This document shows, piece by piece, positions 37,606-41,116 of a stretch of 41,116 bases of DNA; position 1 is the stretch's first letter; every line of letters begins with the position of its first letter. The notes beneath the pieces are model-generated. The model searched no databases. It was not told the origin of the DNA and saw only the letters and a program-made list of their open reading frames with translations. The DNA is from a virus, in IMG/VR virus record IMGVR_UViG_3300022908_000004, positions 1 to 41,116 of that record; one strand, written 5' to 3'. Made by a program: the position numbers and the translations under genes.

Positions 37606-37839
37606 CTACGCCTCATCTCGACGCCCAAAAGGCAACGGCTCCGGGTCAAGCTCTGACTCGGGCTGCTGTGAAATAGGAGTGTTATGGTTCATGCGAACCT
37701 CGATCGTCAGCCACGCCCCAAGAAGAATAAGCCCAGCGGAGATCAACGAGATCCCAACCACAGTCTCGTCAATGGCATAGGACGTAGAGCCGCCGATCAA
37801 CAGAAGAGCCGCTGCGATCAACGGAGTTAGCTGCCTCAC
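37606..37839 (-). CDS. 77-residue two-helix membrane protein, holin candidate
   Basis: The protein starts VRQLTPLIAAALLLIGGSTSYA, then VVGISLISAGLILLGAWLTIEV, ending in an acidic/basic tail (PESELDPEPLPFGRRDEA). Two predicted helices and the place directly before the endolysin make it the best holin candidate. The GTG at 37839 overlaps the TGA of the 25-residue gene upstream (GTGA). Confidence 0.7.
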   Translation of the reverse strand: MRQLTPLIAAALLLIGGSTSYAIDETVVGISLISAGLILLGAWLTIEVRMNHNTPISQQPESELDPEPLPFGRRDEA

Positions 37840-37913
37840 GTCAACACCAGCGCAATGAGCAACCAAAGGACAAGGGCTAGAATAGCAACCAGGATAACGT
37901 CACGAAAATCCAT
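37836..37913 (-). CDS. 25-residue single-helix membrane peptide
   Basis: The whole peptide is one membrane helix after MDFRD (VILVAILALVLWLLIALVLT). The ATG at 37913 has AGGAGGAAGATA before it, and its TGA overlaps the GTG of the next gene. Ribosome binding site and overlap argue for real translation. Confidence 0.65.
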   Translation of the reverse strand: MDFRDVILVAILALVLWLLIALVLT

Positions 37914-37923
37914 TATCTTCCTC

Positions 37924-38043
37924 CTATCCTCTATCGTTCTTGTGTTCACGTCGTTCAGCCCAGCGATCCACAGTCAGGGCGATCGCAAGGATACCACCAA
38001 GAATACCTATGATGATGGCTAGACCAATAAGGATTCTGATCAC
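37924..38043 (-). CDS. 39-residue single-helix membrane protein
   Basis: The gene encodes VIRILIGLAIIIGILGGILA, then a basic tail (DRWAERREHKNDRG), as in a single-pass protein with a cytoplasmic tail. The GTG at 38043 overlaps the TGA of the 66-residue gene (GTGA). Confidence 0.6.
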   Translation of the reverse strand: MIRILIGLAIIIGILGGILAIALTVDRWAERREHKNDRG

Positions 38044-38240
38044 CAGATCACCGCCGCTAGGACTACGATTGAGACTAACGCCAGTATAACAATAAGCAGC
38101 AATTCCCCCTTAGAGTGGCCATCATCCTCGCGAGCTTCATCGGCTTTAGCCACCTTCCGAAGATAGGCCCTGATTGATAAGGTGAAGAATATGATTGCGA
38201 GAACAATACCGCTACCAATGAGAAGCCAGGACTCTGTCAT
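38040..38240 (-). CDS. 66-residue two-helix membrane protein
   Basis: The protein starts MTESWLLIGSGIVLAIIFFT, has a charged middle (RKVAKADEAREDDGHSKGE) and ends with LLLIVILALVSIVVLAAVIW. This is a helical hairpin with both ends on the same side. I choose the ATG at 38240, because its start overlaps the stop of the 26-residue gene (ATGA). A longer upstream frame would run through that gene. Confidence 0.7.
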   Translation of the reverse strand: MTESWLLIGSGIVLAIIFFTLSIRAYLRKVAKADEAREDDGHSKGELLLIVILALVSIVVLAAVIW

Positions 38241-38317
38241 AGCACGACAATACCCGTTAGAATGATCAAGAGAATGAACAGAAGCAAAAATATCAACCAG
38301 CCGCCGCTGTCTCTCAT
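38237..38317 (-). CDS. 26-residue single-helix membrane peptide
   Basis: After MRDSGG the sequence is WLIFLLLFILLIILTGIVVL, one membrane helix. Both ends are coupled: the ATG overlaps the TGA of the gene upstream, and its own TGA overlaps the next ATG. Confidence 0.65.
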   Translation of the reverse strand: MRDSGGWLIFLLLFILLIILTGIVVL

Positions 38318-38532
38318 TCCTTCTCCTCTCGGCCCTCATGTCTACGCATTATCAGTCCAGGAGGTTGAGTAACCGCCACACCAACCCAAACACCCAGGAC
38401 AATACTCCCTGCGCCGGCCAGCAGACCCGCCAACCAGGAGTTGTCCCTTGCAATAGCAAGACCAGTCGCCGTCACCAGCAACGTTATCGCGGACAGGAGA
38501 ATTCCTGGTGCAGTTATGTGGGGCGGTCTCAT
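38314..38532 (-). CDS. 72-residue two-helix membrane protein
   Basis: Two hydrophobic segments (GILLSAITLLVTATGLAI and WLAGLLAGAGSIVLGVWVGVAV) are joined by a short charged turn, with a polar tail (RRHEGREEKE). The ATG at 38532 follows AAGGAGGTGAA, the strongest ribosome binding site of the membrane-gene run, so this is its first gene. Confidence 0.75.
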   Translation of the reverse strand: MRPPHITAPGILLSAITLLVTATGLAIARDNSWLAGLLAGAGSIVLGVWVGVAVTQPPGLIMRRHEGREEKE

Positions 38533-38569
38533 TTCACCTCCTTAGTTGGTTATGTCAGCAGAACATCCC

Positions 38570-38623
38570 TCAGTAGTTCCGTAGGGCGAAGCTGCCAGAC
38601 ATGCCGTCGGCGGCCACGTTCAT
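38570..38623 (-). CDS. possible 17-residue peptide
   Basis: A short frame (MNVAADGMSGSFALRNY) starts with an ATGA overlap on the tail-protein stop. It has no ribosome binding site of its own. It may be only a leader of the membrane-gene operon, and the evidence is thin. Confidence 0.25.
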   Translation of the reverse strand: MNVAADGMSGSFALRNY

Positions 38624-39180
38624 AGCTGCTTCTCGAACACGACATCGCAGAAGAACTGCCGCAGAAAATTTGTCGTCGGATAGGTGCCCAATGCGCCCTG
38701 CCACCCGGTGGCGCGGATGGTCACATCCCCATTCACATAGTCGGCGCTGTCGTTCCTGCGGGCACAGAAGTCGCCAGCCTCAATGTCCACCCCAACCCGC
38801 ACAGTCTGCCCAGCGGTGACGATCAACGGGGTGGACAGCGCAACATCGGTCCAGCCTATGAACCCCGACGCGCGGGTGACCGTGGCCGACGCCTGGACGA
38901 TGCCGAACACGTCGTTCCACACCTTCATTGTGCGCGACGTTCCCACGGCGGCGGCCTGCCAGTAGTGGCGCAGCTTCGTGATCCGCCCCGCCGCAGCCAG
39001 TCGCACATCCCCCGCGTAGGTCGCGGAGCTGCTGTTCGACGCGGGGAGTTGGTCGGTGTAGCCCGACTGCGGCGGCCCGAACGGGGGGGCGGACGGCCAC
39101 ACCTTCACGGCACCCCGGTACACAGCAACAGCGGGGGTGGCACCCCGGTAGACCTTGCTGGCGGTGTTGAGCAGCGGCAT
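38620..39180 (-). CDS. minor tail protein, YRGATP.. type
   Basis: This 186-residue protein begins PLLNTASKVYRGATPAVAVYRGAVKVW, a phrase I recall in actinophage minor tail proteins. A beta-sandwich follows with RITKLRHYWQAAAVGTSRTMKVWND and TPLIVTAGQTVRVGVDIEAG, similar to the DUF4082-like repeats of the neighbouring fibre. It is GC-richer than the rest of the window. It probably adds to the host-recognition tip. Confidence 0.75.
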   Translation of the reverse strand: MPLLNTASKVYRGATPAVAVYRGAVKVWPSAPPFGPPQSGYTDQLPASNSSSATYAGDVRLAAAGRITKLRHYWQAAAVGTSRTMKVWNDVFGIVQASATVTRASGFIGWTDVALSTPLIVTAGQTVRVGVDIEAGDFCARRNDSADYVNGDVTIRATGWQGALGTYPTTNFLRQFFCDVVFEKQL

Positions 39181-39181
39181 G

Positions 39182-41116
39182 TCAGATCACCACATAGAGG
39201 GTGTTGTCGTCCTTGGTGCCGATGGCGTCATAGGCGGCTTGCGTCCCGGACCACATTCCCCAGTAGGTGCCAGCAGCCCACGCCACGGCGTAGTCCGTAG
39301 CACTTGTCTTGTTCAGTACTTGTGCTGTGGTGCCGCCGGGTGGGATGGACTTGAGCGCGACGGGCCACGAGGGGGCGGTGACCCTGAAGATGGGAGACAC
39401 GCCCCACGCGGCCGCCGACGCGGTTCCTGGGAATATGTCGCGCGTTGCAGCGTATGTCGCACTTCCGGCTATCCCGGTCACGTTGCCGGATATCTGCCCT
39501 GGGTATGCCACGAACTGGCCTCCTGAGTAGCCGTTAGTCGGCTGCCAGAACGCGGCCACATAGATCGTGGCTGGAACCACTGAAACGGGTGTATCAAAGA
39601 TGACGTCGTTCCACCCCACGGCAGCGGTGAAATCCTTACTGGCAAGCATCGTCCCACCCGCCGAGAACAGGTACGCCTCCCACGTCGGGTCGCCCACCGT
39701 GAAGACTTGTACCCGGATACCTGTGACGACCCCTGCCGTATCGAACTGGAACTTCATCCCCGCCGTTGTGTTCGCGTTGTTCAAGGAGCCCACAGCGGGG
39801 GTCACGTACTGGGCCGGGCCCGGGCTGCTGGGTTCTGCCTTCGGCCCGTACAGCACCCGGTCGTCTGTGTCGAGGTAGTAGTCGCCGCCGTTGCCGGTGG
39901 CTTCGGTGGGGGTGGCTGTGCCGGACAGGATGGTGGAGCCGGCAGCCCATGCCACCGCATAGTCCGTGGCACTCGACTTGGCCAACACCTGTGCAGCAGT
40001 GCCGCCCGGTGGGACAGACTTGAGGGCGACGGGCCACGGGATGGATACCACAAACACAGGCGAAACGCCGAAGTATGCCTTCCCCGCGTACGAGGTCGCC
40101 GGGATCGTGTCCACAACGGTGCCAAAGTTGAGGGCTTTCCCGTCGACCCCGTCAGCGATGGATAGGACATTTCCAGACGTTTGCCCGGCGTGTGTGCCGG
40201 TGACAACTCCGAGATTCTGCGCTGGACCGGTAGGCACCCACACCGCGACCACATAGGTCGTGGCCGCAGCGACACTGAGAGGGCTGGTGAGAGTGACTGT
40301 GTTCCAAGCGTTGAGTGTGAGGGTGCCCGCGTTCTGGCTGCCCAGCAGCTCCCCGGACTTGGCCCACACGTACACCTTGTATCCGGTGGTTGCCGATGCC
40401 CCGGATGGAACCCACACCCGCACCGCCGTCACCAGCCCCCCGACGGTGAAGCGGAAGTTCTGGCCCAGGCTCGTCCCGCCGCCGATGAGCGTGTCGAACG
40501 GCCCCGGCGGTATCACGTATTCGTCAGTTGCTGCTGTCCCCTTCGGCCCGTACAGAATCCGATCATCCGTGTCGAGGTAGTAGTCCCCGACAGCCCCGGT
40601 GTCGCTCACGGGAGTGGCGGTTCCGGACAGGATCGTGGACCCACCGCCAGTGCTGGAGATGATGACCGCGCCGGGCGTGGTCGTCGTGTCGAGGTCGATA
40701 CCGGCGCCCTCGATCAGGTCGCCCGCCTCCAGATAGGTCGGCGTGGTCGCCGCGAGATCCGCGATCAAGTATCGGACGAGGACGATGCCGCCGGACCCGG
40801 ACCCGCCAGAGTTCCCGTTGGGGCCGCTGCCGCCGCCTCCACCGTTGCCATAGCCCGTGGCGCTCGTTCCGTTCGCATTGTTCACGCCCGACCCGGCCTC
40901 CGCGCTGCCGCCCGTCCCCACTGCGCCTGCGCCGTTGTTACCGCCGCCGCCCCCGGCCGCGTACGTCGCTGCCAAGGTAAGCCAGCCGTTACTGGTGCCC
41001 GGGCCGCCGTTGCTGCCCTGATTCCCCACAGTCGAGGTGTTGACCCCGGGACCGGCTGAGCCGCCGCCGCCCGCGCCGCCGTAGGGGTTGGCATTGGCCG
41101 AGTCGCCGCCCTTGTA
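39182..41116 (-). CDS. glycine-rich tail fibre, 5' end outside window
   Basis: The frame is open to the end of the window, giving at least 644 residues without a start codon inside. The visible protein begins with a Gly/Asn/Ser-rich region (YAAGGGGGNNGAGAVG, then GGGGGSGPNGNSGGSGSGG) that ends in IVLVRYL, as in collagen- or polyglycine-type fibres. Two tandem units follow, each with STILSGTATP, GDYYLDTDDR-LYGPK, a DUF4082-like beta domain (NFRFTVGGLVTAVRVW, KFQFDTAGVVTGIRV) and PPGGTxAQVLxKxSATDYAVAWAAG. It likely binds the host surface. Confidence 0.85.
   Translation of the reverse strand, partial: YKGGDSANANPYGGAGGGGSAGPGVNTSTVGNQGSNGGPGTSNGWLTLAATYAAGGGGGNNGAGAVGTGGSAEAGSGVNNANGTSATGYGNGGGGGSGPNGNSGGSGSGGIVLVRYLIADLAATTPTYLEAGDLIEGAGIDLDTTTTPGAVIISSTGGGSTILSGTATPVSDTGAVGDYYLDTDDRILYGPKGTAATDEYVIPPGPFDTLIGGGTSLGQNFRFTVGGLVTAVRVWVPSGASATTGYKVYVWAKSGELLGSQNAGTLTLNAWNTVTLTSPLSVAAATTYVVAVWVPTGPAQNLGVVTGTHAGQTSGNVLSIADGVDGKALNFGTVVDTIPATSYAGKAYFGVSPVFVVSIPWPVALKSVPPGGTAAQVLAKSSATDYAVAWAAGSTILSGTATPTEATGNGGDYYLDTDDRVLYGPKAEPSSPGPAQYVTPAVGSLNNANTTAGMKFQFDTAGVVTGIRVQVFTVGDPTWEAYLFSAGGTMLASKDFTAAVGWNDVIFDTPVSVVPATIYVAAFWQPTNGYSGGQFVAYPGQISGNVTGIAGSATYAATRDIFPGTASAAAWGVSPIFRVTAPSWPVALKSIPPGGTTAQVLNKTSATDYAVAWAAGTYWGMWSGTQAAYDAIGTKDDNTLYVVI

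Noticed and set aside
1-41116. CRISPR array, integrase, attachment site or lysogeny repressor
   Set aside because: No regularly spaced direct repeats and no serine or tyrosine recombinase or CI-like gene were recognised. The repeated promoter motif is too irregularly spaced to be an array.

Overview
The window is a contiguous piece of a tailed, siphovirus-type phage genome. Every supported gene lies on the minus strand, so transcription runs from high to low coordinates. The structural module (HK97-type terminase, portal, protease/capsid, tail tube, 1416-residue tape measure), a modular endolysin next to tiny membrane proteins, and a tail fibre of actinophage style point to an Actinomycetota host, but the genus cannot be read from the sequence. 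Most of the window has intermediate GC. The tail-fibre end (about 38.6-41.1 kb) is clearly GC-richer. I recognise no integrase, excisionase, CI-like repressor or partition gene, which suggests a lytic phage.

In transcription order: 41116-38570 holds the tail fibre and a receptor-binding-type tail protein. 38532-36445 is a lysis region with six tiny membrane proteins and an endolysin. 36433-29678 is the packaging and head block: three proteins carrying an H[FY]G..WG tag, large terminase, portal, a protease-capsid fusion with an internal ribosome binding site, and connector proteins. 29664-19417 is the tail block: three tail-tube paralogues, chaperone, collar-type fibre, neck protein, tape measure, distal tail protein and tail-associated protein.

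19426-12539 is an accessory region rich in small membrane proteins of unknown role. 12527-7506 is the replication block. Its centre is one 1240-residue chain that joins an SF3 helicase, an archaeo-eukaryotic primase (AEP) and a family B DNA polymerase, followed by an SSB-like protein. 7318-5761 is a run of mini-genes, each framed by a terminator and a promoter. 5712-2941 carries an SF2 helicase, an HNH homing endonuclease and two PD-(D/E)XK nucleases. The block ends with an 883-residue protein that has the DFDGD signature of single-chain double-psi beta-barrel RNA polymerases.

The feature I find most interesting is a possible phage-encoded transcription system. A minus-strand motif, TTACATGGCNTATAATGA, occurs about 18 times, only between 3.8 and 19.2 kb and always upstream of small genes or RNA-like intergenic units. 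Most copies follow a short intrinsic terminator. The RNA polymerase-like protein begins with HYGTPRHSGRYPWGSG, which resembles the HFGVKGMRWG-type tags on three proteins encoded next to the terminase and portal genes. This raises the testable idea that the polymerase is carried in the virion and may read these promoters early in infection. The sequence shows the motifs. Packaging and promoter specificity are inferences.
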